Source: Caldifarciminota bacterium (GTDB lineage Bacteria > Hydrothermota > UBA3073 > JACQXS01 > JAGMCI01). Taken from it: DNA of 34,135 nt. Below, piece after piece: positions 21,920-30,427 of the stretch. A model generated the notes under the pieces. The model was not told the origin of the DNA. It worked only from the letters and a program-made list of their open reading frames with translations, and searched no databases. The position numbers and the translations under genes are program-made. The stretch is taken from positions 1 to 34,135 of the forward strand of contig JAGMCI010000005.1 in NCBI GenBank assembly GCA_023129325.1. Direction: 5' to 3'. Numbering within the stretch: the first letter of the stretch is position 1; each line of letters begins with the position of its first letter.

Positions 21920-22393
21920 ATGATTAAGATAATCATCTATTTTACTCTTTTCTCCTCTTTTACTCTTGCTTATGCTCAAGAGGAAAGCAAAATTCCTTCT
22001 GGTGGGGCTCACTATTCTGTTCATCTTGGACCTGGCAGAGAATTGCAGATAAATGTCCAAATCTGGGGCCGCGTTATGAAGCCCGGGATGTATTCTGTTC
22101 CAAAGACAACAGACCTTATTGCCCTTATGTCTTTTGCTGGCGGTCCTGCAGAAGATGCAAACCTTGGGAAAATTAAAATCGTAAGGAGCAACCCTGAGCC
22201 AGAAGTTATTAAACTAAATTTAAAAAAGTATATGAGGACAGGAAAATTGGACCTTATTCCTGTGCTTAAACCAGGAGATACGGTTATTATTCCAGGGAAT
22301 GTATTTCACACTTTTTCAAGACTTACAAGTGTTATTGCACAGCTTGCAATTGTAGCAAATGTTTACTACTTGTTTTTTATGAGAGAGAAATAA
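21920..22393 (+). CDS. SLBB-domain polysaccharide export-related protein, membrane-anchored
   Basis: A 157-residue protein with a hydrophobic N-terminal signal (IIIYFTLFSSFTLAYAQ, cleavage near residue 19-20). An SLBB domain follows (about 42-120), with IWGRVMKPGMYSVPKTTDLIALMSFAGGP and LKPGDTVIIPGN. A C-terminal helix ends the chain (LTSVIAQLAIVANVYYLFF). It lacks the N-terminal Poly_export domain of Wza, so it is not a full outer-membrane exporter; it may be an accessory or periplasmic partner of the Wzc-type kinase encoded next. Thus export pore genes should lie elsewhere. Confidence 0.82.
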   Translation: MIKIIIYFTLFSSFTLAYAQEESKIPSGGAHYSVHLGPGRELQINVQIWGRVMKPGMYSVPKTTDLIALMSFAGGPAEDANLGKIKIVRSNPEPEVIKLNLKKYMRTGKLDLIPVLKPGDTVIIPGNVFHTFSRLTSVIAQLAIVANVYYLFFMREK

Positions 22394-22396
22394 TTA

Positions 22397-22420
22397 GCGG
22401 GGCATAAAGCCCCGCGCTAC
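22397..22420. repeat. Short palindrome, family 3 (intergenic copy)
   Basis: Arms GCGGGGC and GCCCCGC around ATAAA, followed by GCTAC. Read on the minus strand it begins GTAGCGCGGGGCTTTATGCC, closely matching GTAGCGCAGGGCTTTAGCCC inside the glycosyltransferase gene at 24864-24886. Confidence 0.75.
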
Positions 22421-22437
22421 ATTGTGTAGATAATAAA

Positions 22438-24603
22438 ATGCCTGAAGAAAAGGGGTTAACTTTCCAGGATTATCTTTATGTTTTATTTACCAGAAGATGG
22501 GTTATAATAATTGTCTTTTTCGTTACTTTTGGGGCATCATTATTTTATACCCTAATTACTCCTAAGACCTACAAGGCAACAGCTACCTTGATGGTACAGG
22601 CAGAAAACATTCCGGGTGCACTTGGATTTGGTTCTTCTCCACTTTATTATCCATATATAGTAAATATTCAGAAATATTGCGAGATACTTAAAAGCGAAGC
22701 CATAGCGAGTCGTGCAATTGACAAATTAAAATTGGACAATCCCCGTATCGACTTTCCAATTTTAAAACACAAGAATCCAGCTTTAGTATTAAAAAGACGG
22801 ATATTCATAAAGTCCTTAGAGGAAGCCAATATCATAAAAGTTTCAATAACATCCACAACATCTAAGGAAGCTATGGCTACCACAAATGCAGTTATTGAGG
22901 CATTCGTAGAGCAACAACTTCTTTCTATACGAGGAGAATATGCAGAACAAAGAAGATTTTTAGAAGAACAAATTCCAATAGTAGGAGCTAATTTAAGGGA
23001 AGCAGAAAAAAGATTGAAAACATTTAAAGAAAGGAATAAATTTGTCTCCCTTTTAGAAGAGACAAGACAATTAATAGAGAAATTAGCTAATTTTGATGAA
23101 CTTCACGGAGAGACTGAAGCAACTCGCAAATCTTTACAGAGTCGGATGGAGTTCTTGAAAAATCAATTAGCTGAGCAAAAGGAATCACTGGCAGAGGATA
23201 TTACCCAGGTTTCAAGTCCTTATATCCTTGACATCAGGAAAGAGCTTATTGCCCAGGAAATTGATTATTCATTATATATGGTTCAGGGTTTAAGGAAGAC
23301 CGACCCAAAAATGATAAGTTTAAAGAAAAGCATTGAAGACACTAAATCCAAACTGACAGAAGAAACGAGAAAGATTGCAAACCAAGAACTTCCTTCTTTG
23401 GACCCCCTTTCATTTTCTCAACAGTTAGTAGATAAGATTCTGGCTCTCCAGGTAGAGATAGCTACTCAGGAAGCGAGGGGGGCTGCACTTTCTAAAATAA
23501 AGAAAAACTATGAGAGGGAGCTTGGTTTTTTACCTAAAAAAGAGCTTGAATTAATTCAATTAGAAAGAGAAAGAGAGATAAGTAATAATATTTATCAGAT
23601 GCTGTCACAAAAACATGAAGAAATTAAAATTGTTGAGGCAGGTAAAGTATCCAATGTGAAAATAGTGGATAGAGCATCTACTCCAGGAGTACTCATAAAA
23701 CCAAATAAAAGACTTAACTTGGCGTTAGGACTAATTCTCGGATTAATATTAGGGTTAGGAACTGCCTTTGTCTCTGAGTATTTTGACACTTCTATCAAGA
23801 CTCCAAAAGATATAGAAAGATATATCAATCTTCCTCTACTTGGCTCTATCCCGATATTAAAAACCCAATCCAATACGCAAGATGAGGTCACGAAAATTAT
23901 ATCTCATCTTCTTACTCATCATCCCACAAAATCACATATTTCTGAAGCATATCGGACACTCAGGACTAACCTCCAATTTATCAATCCAGATAACCCTATA
24001 AAAACAGTTCTCGTAACTTCTGCAATGCCCAGAGAAGGGAAATCAAGTGCATCTTCAAATTTAGCCATCACTATGGCACAGCTTGGAGAAAAAGTGTTAC
24101 TCGTGGATACTGATTTAAGAAAACCTATTCTATCAAAACTTTTTGAAATAGAGAAAGGGAACGGAATCACAGATGTCTTAATTGGTAAAGCTGATATAGC
24201 AACTACGATTATCTCTACCAAGATAGATAACTTAAGCTTGCTCCCTTCAGGCAAAATACCCCCTAATCCATCTGAATTACTTGGGTCTCAAAAAATGGAT
24301 TCTTTGATAGAAAATTTAAAGAGAGATTTTAGTTTTATAATATTTGATACTCCGCCAGCAATTAGTGTCACTGATGCGGCTGTCTTGGGTTCAAAAGTTG
24401 ATGGAGTATTGATTATAGCGCAGGTGGGGAGAACAGATAGAACAGCCCTCTCTCATACCAAGGAAATTTTTGAACGCGTGAGAGCCAATATATTAGGTAT
24501 TGTCCTTCATATGGTGCCACGAACTCGTGGACCCTATGGCTACTATTATCCTTACTATCACTATTACTACTATCATTATTACTCTCAAGAAAAAGAAGCT
24601 TGA
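22438..24603 (+). CDS. Wzz/Wzc-type polysaccharide co-polymerase with BY-kinase domain
   Basis: A 721-residue inner-membrane protein that sets chain length and drives export of surface polysaccharide. A Wzz domain starts with a helix at ~20-40 and its second helix at ~425-445 (NLALGLILGLILGLGTAF). Long coiled-coil stretches fill the periplasmic part (about 165-400). The cytoplasmic tyrosine autokinase has Walker A SAMPREGKSS (about 526-535), Walker A' LLVDTDLRKP (about 552-561) and Walker B FIIFDTPP. The tail is a tyrosine cluster (YGYYYPYYHYYYYHYY), the autophosphorylation site. It is a single-chain Wzc, as in Gram-negative bacteria. Confidence 0.95.
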   Translation: MPEEKGLTFQDYLYVLFTRRWVIIIVFFVTFGASLFYTLITPKTYKATATLMVQAENIPGALGFGSSPLYYPYIVNIQKYCEILKSEAIASRAIDKLKLDNPRIDFPILKHKNPALVLKRRIFIKSLEEANIIKVSITSTTSKEAMATTNAVIEAFVEQQLLSIRGEYAEQRRFLEEQIPIVGANLREAEKRLKTFKERNKFVSLLEETRQLIEKLANFDELHGETEATRKSLQSRMEFLKNQLAEQKESLAEDITQVSSPYILDIRKELIAQEIDYSLYMVQGLRKTDPKMISLKKSIEDTKSKLTEETRKIANQELPSLDPLSFSQQLVDKILALQVEIATQEARGAALSKIKKNYERELGFLPKKELELIQLEREREISNNIYQMLSQKHEEIKIVEAGKVSNVKIVDRASTPGVLIKPNKRLNLALGLILGLILGLGTAFVSEYFDTSIKTPKDIERYINLPLLGSIPILKTQSNTQDEVTKIISHLLTHHPTKSHISEAYRTLRTNLQFINPDNPIKTVLVTSAMPREGKSSASSNLAITMAQLGEKVLLVDTDLRKPILSKLFEIEKGNGITDVLIGKADIATTIISTKIDNLSLLPSGKIPPNPSELLGSQKMDSLIENLKRDFSFIIFDTPPAISVTDAAVLGSKVDGVLIIAQVGRTDRTALSHTKEIFERVRANILGIVLHMVPRTRGPYGYYYPYYHYYYYHYYSQEKEA

Positions 24604-24604
24604 A

Positions 24605-24626
24605 ACCTGCCTACCGTCAGGCAGGT
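24605..24626. repeat. Short palindrome, family 1 (intergenic copy)
   Basis: Perfect 8-base arms ACCTGCCT and AGGCAGGT around ACCGTC, immediately after the stop codon of the Wzc-type gene. Its reverse complement starts ACCTGCCTGACGG, as in the flippase copy at 25846-25868. Confidence 0.85.
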
Positions 24627-24668
24627 AAGAAATAAATTGAAACACGAACAAGACACGAACCAAAACTT

Positions 24669-25610
24669 ATGAGCATGCCTAAAGTTTCAATAATAGTCCC
24701 AGCTTATAATGAAGAGAATGTTATTGGGAGAGTCATATCTGAGCTTAAAGACTTGAATAATGATTATGAGATAATTGTTGTAGACGATGCCTCAACAGAT
24801 AATACCTATAATCTTGCCTGTCAGGAGGTAACTCCTGACAGCACAAGGGAAGATGCAGTTAATGTAGCGCAGGGCTTTAGCCCTGCATCAAAAGTAATAA
24901 GACATCCTTATAATAAAGGTTATGGTGCCTCGCTTAAAACAGGAATTAAAAATGCGAGTGGAGAAATAATTTGTTTCTTTGATGGCGATGGGCAACATAG
25001 AGGAGAAGATTTAAAAGAAGTTATAAAATATATAGGTGAGACCCGTTCCGCACGGAAACGGGTTGAGTATGATGCTGTTTTCGGAATGCGGACTTCTGAA
25101 TCACATGTCCCTTTTTTAAGAAAACCTGGCAAGAAATTTTTAAGCTGGGTAGCTAATTATCTTTCTTCTCATAAGATACCGGACTTAAACTGTGGACTTC
25201 GGGCAATTAAGAGAGAAATGCTTATAAAAATTCTCCATATTCTCCCGGATGGGTTTTCTTTTTCAACTACGACAACTCTGGCAGCTTATAAATTAGGTTA
25301 TAATATAAAATGGGTGCCAGTTACTACCTTGCCGAGAACAGGAAAAAGCACAGTAGGAATAAGACATGGGATGCAAACTTTGCTTTTAATTGTTAGAATG
25401 ATTTCACTCTTTGACCCGTTAAGAGTATTTTTCCCAATAGCTATTTTGCTCTCCCTGGGCGGACTTGCTTCTTTAATAAATGATTTTGCTTTTGGGCGTG
25501 GTAATATTGCAGATGCTTCTATACTTCTTTTATTAAGTGGGCTACTTATTTTTTTCTTCGGCATTCTTGCGGAACAAATTTCTGCTTTAAGAAGAGAAGG
25601 TAAAATGTGA
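24669..25610 (+). CDS. Family 2 glycosyltransferase (DPM1/GtrB-like) carrying repeat-derived insertions
   Basis: A 313-residue lipid-linked sugar transferase. VSIIVPAYNEENVIGRVI (about 5-22) and IIVVDDASTDNTYNLA (35-50) form the nucleotide-sugar site, FDGDGQH (about 104-110) is the DxD-type metal site, and NCGLRAIKREML follows. Two C-terminal helices (about 255-300) anchor it in the membrane. Residues ~51-57 (QEVTPDS), ~66-73 (VAQGFSPA) and ~124-132 (TRSARKRVE) are encoded by palindromes that have close relatives between genes elsewhere in the window. They fall between NLA and KVIRHPYNKGYG and before YDAVFG, where related enzymes are shorter. It probably transfers a sugar to undecaprenyl phosphate. 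Confidence 0.88.
   Translation: MSMPKVSIIVPAYNEENVIGRVISELKDLNNDYEIIVVDDASTDNTYNLACQEVTPDSTREDAVNVAQGFSPASKVIRHPYNKGYGASLKTGIKNASGEIICFFDGDGQHRGEDLKEVIKYIGETRSARKRVEYDAVFGMRTSESHVPFLRKPGKKFLSWVANYLSSHKIPDLNCGLRAIKREMLIKILHILPDGFSFSTTTTLAAYKLGYNIKWVPVTTLPRTGKSTVGIRHGMQTLLLIVRMISLFDPLRVFFPIAILLSLGGLASLINDFAFGRGNIADASILLLLSGLLIFFFGILAEQISALRREGKM
24819..24840. repeat. Short palindrome, family 2 (in-frame copy in a glycosyltransferase gene)
   Basis: Nine-base perfect arms TGTCAGGAG and CTCCTGACA around GTAA. The 20-base core GTCAGGAGGTAACTCCTGAC differs from the intergenic copy at 3569-3590 at one base. It encodes CQEVTPDS in the coding frame. Confidence 0.85.
24864..24886. repeat. Short palindrome, family 3 (in-frame copy in a glycosyltransferase gene)
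   Basis: GTAGCGCAGGGCTTTAGCCC followed by TGC. Arms GCAGGGCT/AGCCCTGC are perfect. It is related to the intergenic copy at 22397-22420 in opposite orientation. It is read as VAQGFSPA. Confidence 0.78.
25040..25062. repeat. Imperfect palindrome in frame in the same glycosyltransferase gene
   Basis: GACCCGTTCCG and CGGAAACGGGTT flank CA; the arms pair fully if one bulged base is allowed. It encodes TRSARKRVE just before YDAVFG. No second copy is visible in the window. Confidence 0.6.
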
Positions 25611-25622
25611 AGAGATGTCTCA

Positions 25623-27077
25623 ATGTTTAAAGAACTTAAGAGGTTATTTCGGCATTCGTTAACATATGGGATTGGGCAGTCACTTGGTAAGTTAGCAAGT
25701 TTTTTAATCCTTCCTATCATTCTTAGGTATTTAACTCCAGGAGATTATGGAATCCTTGAAATCTTTGTTGTAAGTATTGGGATTATGACTACTTTTTTCG
25801 GGTTTTCTATGAACTCTGCAATATTCAGGTATTATTATAAATCAAACCTGCCTGACGGCAAGGCAGGTAATACTGAAGAGAAGAAGAGTCTCGTAAGTTC
25901 AGCTTTTTGGGGGCTTTGTATTATATCAGTTCCTGTAATCTTAATCTTTATGCTTTTTTCAAAACCGCTTTCATTTGGATTTTGGGATTCTGGATTTTAC
26001 ACTATATTTTTTGTTGTCGCCTTTATTACCATTATAGGTAGAATTCTAAATAATATTCCATATGCTATTTTAAGAGCACGGGAAGAATCTATTAGATTTA
26101 TTAAATTCTCACTTTTTAGCCTCTTTTTAACATTAATACTTAATGTATACTTTGTAGTAGTTTTAAAAAAGTCAGCTTTAGGTATATTGCTTGGTAATAT
26201 GTTTGGTACTGTATTTCTTCTTTTACTATTTTCAAATGTCTTATCAAAAAATTTAAATCTTTCTTTTTCTTGGATGAGGTTTAGTAACCTATTGAAATTT
26301 GGTTTTCCTATTGTGCCTGTGCTTTTGACATTTATGGTGGTTGATATATCTGACAGGTTCTTTTTAAAACATTTCTCTACATTAGAAGAGTTGGGAAGAT
26401 ATGCATTGGCTTATAAATTTGGAATCCTTATGAGTATTCTTCTTGTCCAACCGTTTAATATGGCATGGAAACCATTTGCGATGTCTATTGAAAATAAGGA
26501 AAACGCTAAAGATATTTATTCAAGGGTTCTAACTTACTTTTTGTTTATTGCCCTATTTTTATGGCTTGGTTTATCACTCTTTTCACAAAATATAATACAT
26601 CTTATTGCACCACAATCTTATTGGAATGCTTATAAAGTGATACCTGTTATAGCACTGGCTTATGTGCTTTTAGGCATATCCTATAATGTATCAATTGGAA
26701 TTTATTTGACAGAGAAGACAAAGTATTACCCTTATATTGCTGGAGGGACTGCAGGATTAAATATTATTCTAAATTATCTATTAATTCCTGTTTTAGGAGT
26801 AACTGGTGCAGCATTAGCGACTGTCTGCTCTTATGCGACAATGGCAGGAGCAATGTTTCTTGTATCCCAAAAGTTTTATAAAATTCAATATGAATGGCTA
26901 CGATTATTTAAATTATGCTTGACTTGCGCCATTCTTTATATACCATTATCTTTAACCGAGGTTACTGCACTATGGATTAGAGTGGTAATTTTTATTAGCT
27001 TCCCAATTGTGCTTTATCTATTCGGTTTTTTCGGCAAAGAAGAGGTTTTAAAAATAAGAGCAAGCTTACATATTTAA
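25623..27077 (+). CDS. Wzx-type polysaccharide flippase (oligosaccharide translocase)
   Basis: A 484-residue protein with ~12-14 predicted helices of the polysaccharide synthesis/MATE-like flippase family, which moves lipid-linked repeat units across the inner membrane. FRHSLTYGIGQSLGKLASFLILPIILRYLTPGDYG (about residues 8-42) is the typical opening; ISDRFFLKHFSTLEELGRYALAYKFG lies near 240-265 and AGLNIILNYLLIPVLGVTGAALATV near 375-400. Residues ~75-82 (NLPDGKAG) in the polar loop before the third helix are encoded by a family-1 palindrome. It starts 12 bp after the glycosyltransferase. No Wzy polymerase is recognised beside it. Confidence 0.9.
   Translation: MFKELKRLFRHSLTYGIGQSLGKLASFLILPIILRYLTPGDYGILEIFVVSIGIMTTFFGFSMNSAIFRYYYKSNLPDGKAGNTEEKKSLVSSAFWGLCIISVPVILIFMLFSKPLSFGFWDSGFYTIFFVVAFITIIGRILNNIPYAILRAREESIRFIKFSLFSLFLTLILNVYFVVVLKKSALGILLGNMFGTVFLLLLFSNVLSKNLNLSFSWMRFSNLLKFGFPIVPVLLTFMVVDISDRFFLKHFSTLEELGRYALAYKFGILMSILLVQPFNMAWKPFAMSIENKENAKDIYSRVLTYFLFIALFLWLGLSLFSQNIIHLIAPQSYWNAYKVIPVIALAYVLLGISYNVSIGIYLTEKTKYYPYIAGGTAGLNIILNYLLIPVLGVTGAALATVCSYATMAGAMFLVSQKFYKIQYEWLRLFKLCLTCAILYIPLSLTEVTALWIRVVIFISFPIVLYLFGFFGKEEVLKIRASLHI
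25846..25868. repeat. Short palindrome, family 1 (in-frame copy in the flippase gene)
   Basis: Perfect arms ACCTGCCT and AGGCAGGT around GACGGCA. Its central 21 bases differ at one position from the reverse complement of the copy in the LarA-family gene (32950-32970). It is read as NLPDGKAG with no stop. Confidence 0.85.
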
Positions 27078-27090
27078 TTGATTATAAATA

Positions 27091-27160
27091 AACAGGGACT
27101 ATAAGAGACCTTGAAGAGACAAAGGAAAGGTCTCATCCAAGTCTCATAAAAGTCACTGTT
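27091..27160 (+). promoter_or_regulatory. Nested inverted repeat before the WecE-type gene
   Basis: Outer arms AACAGGGACT (27091-27100) and AGTCACTGTT (27151-27160) pair at 9 of 10 bases; inner arms GAGACCTT (27105-27112) and AAGGTCTC (27127-27134) are exact. The structure fills the 92-bp gap and ends 10 bp before the ATG, so it would shape the ribosome-binding region. It may be a repeat element or a regulatory hairpin. Confidence 0.5.
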
Positions 27161-27169
27161 AAAAAGAAG

Positions 27170-28303
27170 ATGGATATTGTTTTTTCAAAGCCTTTCTGGG
27201 GAAAGGAAGAAAAGGAGATAATTTGGGGGGCATTACAATCTGGAAAGGGGACTGGTAATGGTCCTTTCTGCCAGAAAGTTCAAAAAAGGATTGAGGAATT
27301 ATTTGGCATCAAACATGCTTTACTCACAACCTCTTGCACACATGCCATTGAACTTTCTATGATGGTACTTGATATTAAAGCAGGGGATGAGGTAATATGC
27401 CCAAGTTTCACTTTTGTGTCTACTGCAAATGCTATTGTGCAACAGGGAGCTACTCCAATTTTTGCTGAAATAAAAGAAGAAACCCTTAATATTAATCCTG
27501 ATGATATTAGAAAGAAAATCACAAGGAGGACAAAAGCTATTGTCCCTGTTCACTATGCAGGTATAGGTTGCGAAATGGATAAAATAATCGCTATCGCCAG
27601 AGAAAATAATTTGTTCATCGTTGAAGACGCTGCTCAAGGAGTAGGTGCAAAATATAAAAACTCTTATTTAGGGACCATTGGAGACATTGGCTGTTATAGT
27701 TTTCACGAGACCAAAAATATCACTTGTGGCGAAGGAGGTGCATTCTTAACAAATAATGATGCTTTTGCAAAAAGGGCTGAAATAATTTACGAAAAGGGAA
27801 CAAATCGCTCTGCTTTTCTGCGAGGTGAGATAAGCAAATATACCTGGGTTAATAAAGGGTCAAGCTATGTCCTCTCAGATATTTTGGCAGCAATACTCAA
27901 TACCCAATTTGATAAAATAACGCTTATTAATAGAGAGAGAAAAAGAATATTTGACACATATATTTGTGGACTTAAGCCTTTGGAAAAAATGGGTGTAATA
28001 AAGTTACCCAAGATTCCTGATTACGCTACTCCCAATTATCATATTTTCTATTTTCTTCTTCAAGACGAAAAAGAACGGGACCGCTGTCTTTATGAGTTGA
28101 ACAAACGAGGGATTAAAGCAACTTTCCATTATATTCCTTTGCACTCGTCTCCTTACGGACAGAAATTGGGTTACAAATTAGGAGACTTGTCAATAACAGA
28201 GCATATAAGCAAGAGCCTTGTGCGTCTCCCTATTTATCCAGACCTCACGGAAGAGGCAGTTAATTACATTATAGAAGCTGTAATTGATATACTAAACAGA
28301 TGA
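27170..28303 (+). CDS. wecE: dTDP-4-amino-4,6-dideoxygalactose transaminase (WecE/RffA type)
   Basis: A 377-residue PLP-dependent sugar aminotransferase of the DegT/DnrJ/EryC1 family. GDEVICPSFTFVSTANAIVQQGA (about 77-99), IVPVHYAGIGCEMD (about 123-136), VEDAAQGVGAKYK (about 150-162) and FHETKNITCGEGGAFLTN (about 178-195) hold the cofactor pocket, with the Schiff-base lysine in HETKN. YEKGTNRSAFLRGEISKYTWVNKGSSYVLSD closely follows the WecE pattern known from E. coli, which makes the Fuc4NAc precursor. The acetyltransferase WecD and the dTDP-glucose enzymes are not in the window. It overlaps the next gene by 4 bp. Confidence 0.9.
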   Translation: MDIVFSKPFWGKEEKEIIWGALQSGKGTGNGPFCQKVQKRIEELFGIKHALLTTSCTHAIELSMMVLDIKAGDEVICPSFTFVSTANAIVQQGATPIFAEIKEETLNINPDDIRKKITRRTKAIVPVHYAGIGCEMDKIIAIARENNLFIVEDAAQGVGAKYKNSYLGTIGDIGCYSFHETKNITCGEGGAFLTNNDAFAKRAEIIYEKGTNRSAFLRGEISKYTWVNKGSSYVLSDILAAILNTQFDKITLINRERKRIFDTYICGLKPLEKMGVIKLPKIPDYATPNYHIFYFLLQDEKERDRCLYELNKRGIKATFHYIPLHSSPYGQKLGYKLGDLSITEHISKSLVRLPIYPDLTEEAVNYIIEAVIDILNR

Positions 28304-29658
28304 AATATGACCTAAGTCTTATAATTGCCTGTTATAATGAGGAGCCAATTCTTGAGCAAAGTATTCAGGAAATTATAGATATATTGGACATCTCAAGATT
28401 CAGTTATGAGATTATCTTTGTTGATGATTGTAGTGAGGACAGTACAAGACAGATAATTGATACCATAATAAAGAGATACAAAAACAAAAGATTCAGAAAA
28501 CTTTTTCATGAGAAAAACACGGGACGTGGTGGAGCAGTGACCGATGGTTTCAGGATGGCAGAGGGTAAAGTTGCGGGTTTTATTGACATTGACCTTGAAG
28601 TGCACGCGAGATATATACCCTCCTTTGTGATGGCAATAAAAAATGGCTATGATGTTGCTGTGGCACATCGGGTTTACACATTTCAATTGAGATATATGAA
28701 TAGGTATATATTGACTAAGGGATACAACTGGTTAGTCAGACATTTCTTGAGAATTCCATTGAGAGACACGGAGGCTGGTTATAAGTTCTTTAATCGCAAG
28801 AAGTTATTACCTATCATTAATAGCATGGAAGATAAAGGTTGGTTCTGGGATACAGAGTTTGTGGCAAGAGCATATTTTCATAGGTTGAAAATAAAGGAGA
28901 CTCCCTGTCTATTTTTAAAAAGATATGACAAACTATCAACAGTAAATAGCGTTTTAGACACTCTGGACTACTTAAGGAAATTATTGATGTTTAGAAGAAA
29001 GCTAAACGATTTGAATTGGATAAAAAGGGATATAAATTTAGCTAAACCCTTAAAGGGAATAGGTAGACGAGAATATACAAAAAGGGAGATACCTCTTGTC
29101 TACTGGCATCCCATAATTTACGAAATAATTATGCGATTTCTATACAAGAAAGAGTATAGAAAAAGGTTGGAGACTATATCCCAGGAGATAGGAGATTTGT
29201 CTGTTCTCGACCTTTGTTGCGGAACTTGCGGTATTTATAGGTATCTCAAGACCAAAGACTATCTGGGTTTAGATATAAACGAGAGATTTATAAGATTCGC
29301 CAAAGCCTCAGGGATAAAAGTAAAATATACAGACATAGAAAATGATGATTGGCCCAAGGATAGAGATTGTATTATAATAATAGGTAGCCTTTACCAGTTT
29401 ATACCTCAACATGAAGATATTATTAAGAAAGCTTTCCACTCTGCCAGAAAGAAGGTTATTATATGTGAGCCTATATTAAATTGGACATCTTCCAACAACA
29501 AAATAGTATCTTTTATTGCAAAAAAAGTTCAAAAAGGAGGCGAGAAACAATTTCAGGCGAGATTCACTGAACGAACACTATTGAAGGTATATAAAAAATA
29601 TAAAACAAAAAAGATTATCCCGCTTGGCAAAGACTTGTTAGCCGTTTTTGAAAAATAA
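28300..29658 (+). CDS. Bifunctional protein: family 2 glycosyltransferase fused to a SAM-dependent methyltransferase
   Basis: A 452-residue protein with two modules. Residues ~1-230 form a GT2 domain with LIIACYNEEPILEQSI (about 6-21), FVDDCSEDSTRQII, TGRGGAVTDGF and a DxD-like IDIDLEVHARY; RDTEAGYKFFNRKKLL and WFWDTEFVARAY follow. A basic linker spans ~230-295. Residues ~298-452 form a class I methyltransferase with SVLDLCCGTCGIYRYL (motif I) and YLGLDINERFIRFAK. There is no membrane helix. The fusion suggests that a sugar is added and then methylated in one step or on one site, for example as a chain cap. The ATG overlaps the wecE stop by 4 bp, and no frame break separates the modules. Confidence 0.85.
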   Translation: MKYDLSLIIACYNEEPILEQSIQEIIDILDISRFSYEIIFVDDCSEDSTRQIIDTIIKRYKNKRFRKLFHEKNTGRGGAVTDGFRMAEGKVAGFIDIDLEVHARYIPSFVMAIKNGYDVAVAHRVYTFQLRYMNRYILTKGYNWLVRHFLRIPLRDTEAGYKFFNRKKLLPIINSMEDKGWFWDTEFVARAYFHRLKIKETPCLFLKRYDKLSTVNSVLDTLDYLRKLLMFRRKLNDLNWIKRDINLAKPLKGIGRREYTKREIPLVYWHPIIYEIIMRFLYKKEYRKRLETISQEIGDLSVLDLCCGTCGIYRYLKTKDYLGLDINERFIRFAKASGIKVKYTDIENDDWPKDRDCIIIIGSLYQFIPQHEDIIKKAFHSARKKVIICEPILNWTSSNNKIVSFIAKKVQKGGEKQFQARFTERTLLKVYKKYKTKKIIPLGKDLLAVFEK

Positions 29659-29680
29659 GTTTTACCTTGGCGATATAGCA

Positions 29681-30412
29681 ATGAGGGATATCACTTACTA
29701 TTCCACAACTTATAATAATGAAAAGTCGTATTGGTGGTATACAGCACGATTGTCAATACTTAAATCTGTTTTTGAGAAATATGTGTCTATAAGTAGGTCA
29801 AAAATACTTAATATTGGATGTGGCACAGGATATATTTCAAAAGAATTTTCACTCTATGGTAATGTTACGAATATAGATATTAGCCCTCACGCACTGGCTT
29901 TTTGTAAGGCAAATGAGTTAGAATATCTTGTAAGAGGAAACGCAATAGCATTGCCCTTTCGGTCAGCTTTTTTTGATTGTGTAATGGCTTATGATCTTTT
30001 AGAACATATAAAAGATGACCTATACGCCCTCAAGGAAATGAAGCGGTGTCTACATAGCAGTGGGAAACTTATTTTAACCGTTCCTGCCTTTAAATCACTA
30101 TGGAGCAGTATGGATGATATAGATGAACATGAACGTCGGTATACAAAAAAGAACTTACGGACGAGCGTCGAAAAGGCTGGTTTAAAGGTTATAAAGATGT
30201 CTTATTTTAATACATTTCTTTTTCCACTTGCTGTTAGTAAAAGAATGATTGAGAGGTTGTTTAATAAACAAGTTTCAGAAGAAACTTTCTTGCCAAGAAT
30301 GCATCCTTTTCTCAATACTATGTTTCATCTGATATTCAGTGCAGAAAAGTTTTTTCTGAGATATCTTGACTTCCCTTTTGGCTTATCAATAATTTTGATT
30401 GCTAAAGCATAA
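29681..30412 (+). CDS. SAM-dependent methyltransferase (class I)
   Basis: A 243-residue soluble methyltransferase. ILNIGCGTGYISKEF (motif I) is followed by VTNIDISPHALAFCKANE (motif II) and ALPFRSAFFDCVMAYDLLEHIKDD, the hallmark of family 11/25-type enzymes, then GKLILTVPAF. SYWWYTARLSIL near the start resembles the HWWF-type opening of methyltransferases in polysaccharide clusters. I prefer ATG 29681; a TTG at 29648 would add 11 residues and overlap the previous stop. No clear ribosome site distinguishes them. The target is probably the glycan or its lipid-linked precursor, which is inferred from the neighbours. Confidence 0.85.
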   Translation: MRDITYYSTTYNNEKSYWWYTARLSILKSVFEKYVSISRSKILNIGCGTGYISKEFSLYGNVTNIDISPHALAFCKANELEYLVRGNAIALPFRSAFFDCVMAYDLLEHIKDDLYALKEMKRCLHSSGKLILTVPAFKSLWSSMDDIDEHERRYTKKNLRTSVEKAGLKVIKMSYFNTFLFPLAVSKRMIERLFNKQVSEETFLPRMHPFLNTMFHLIFSAEKFFLRYLDFPFGLSIILIAKA

Positions 30413-30427
30413 AGGATTAAATTTTCT

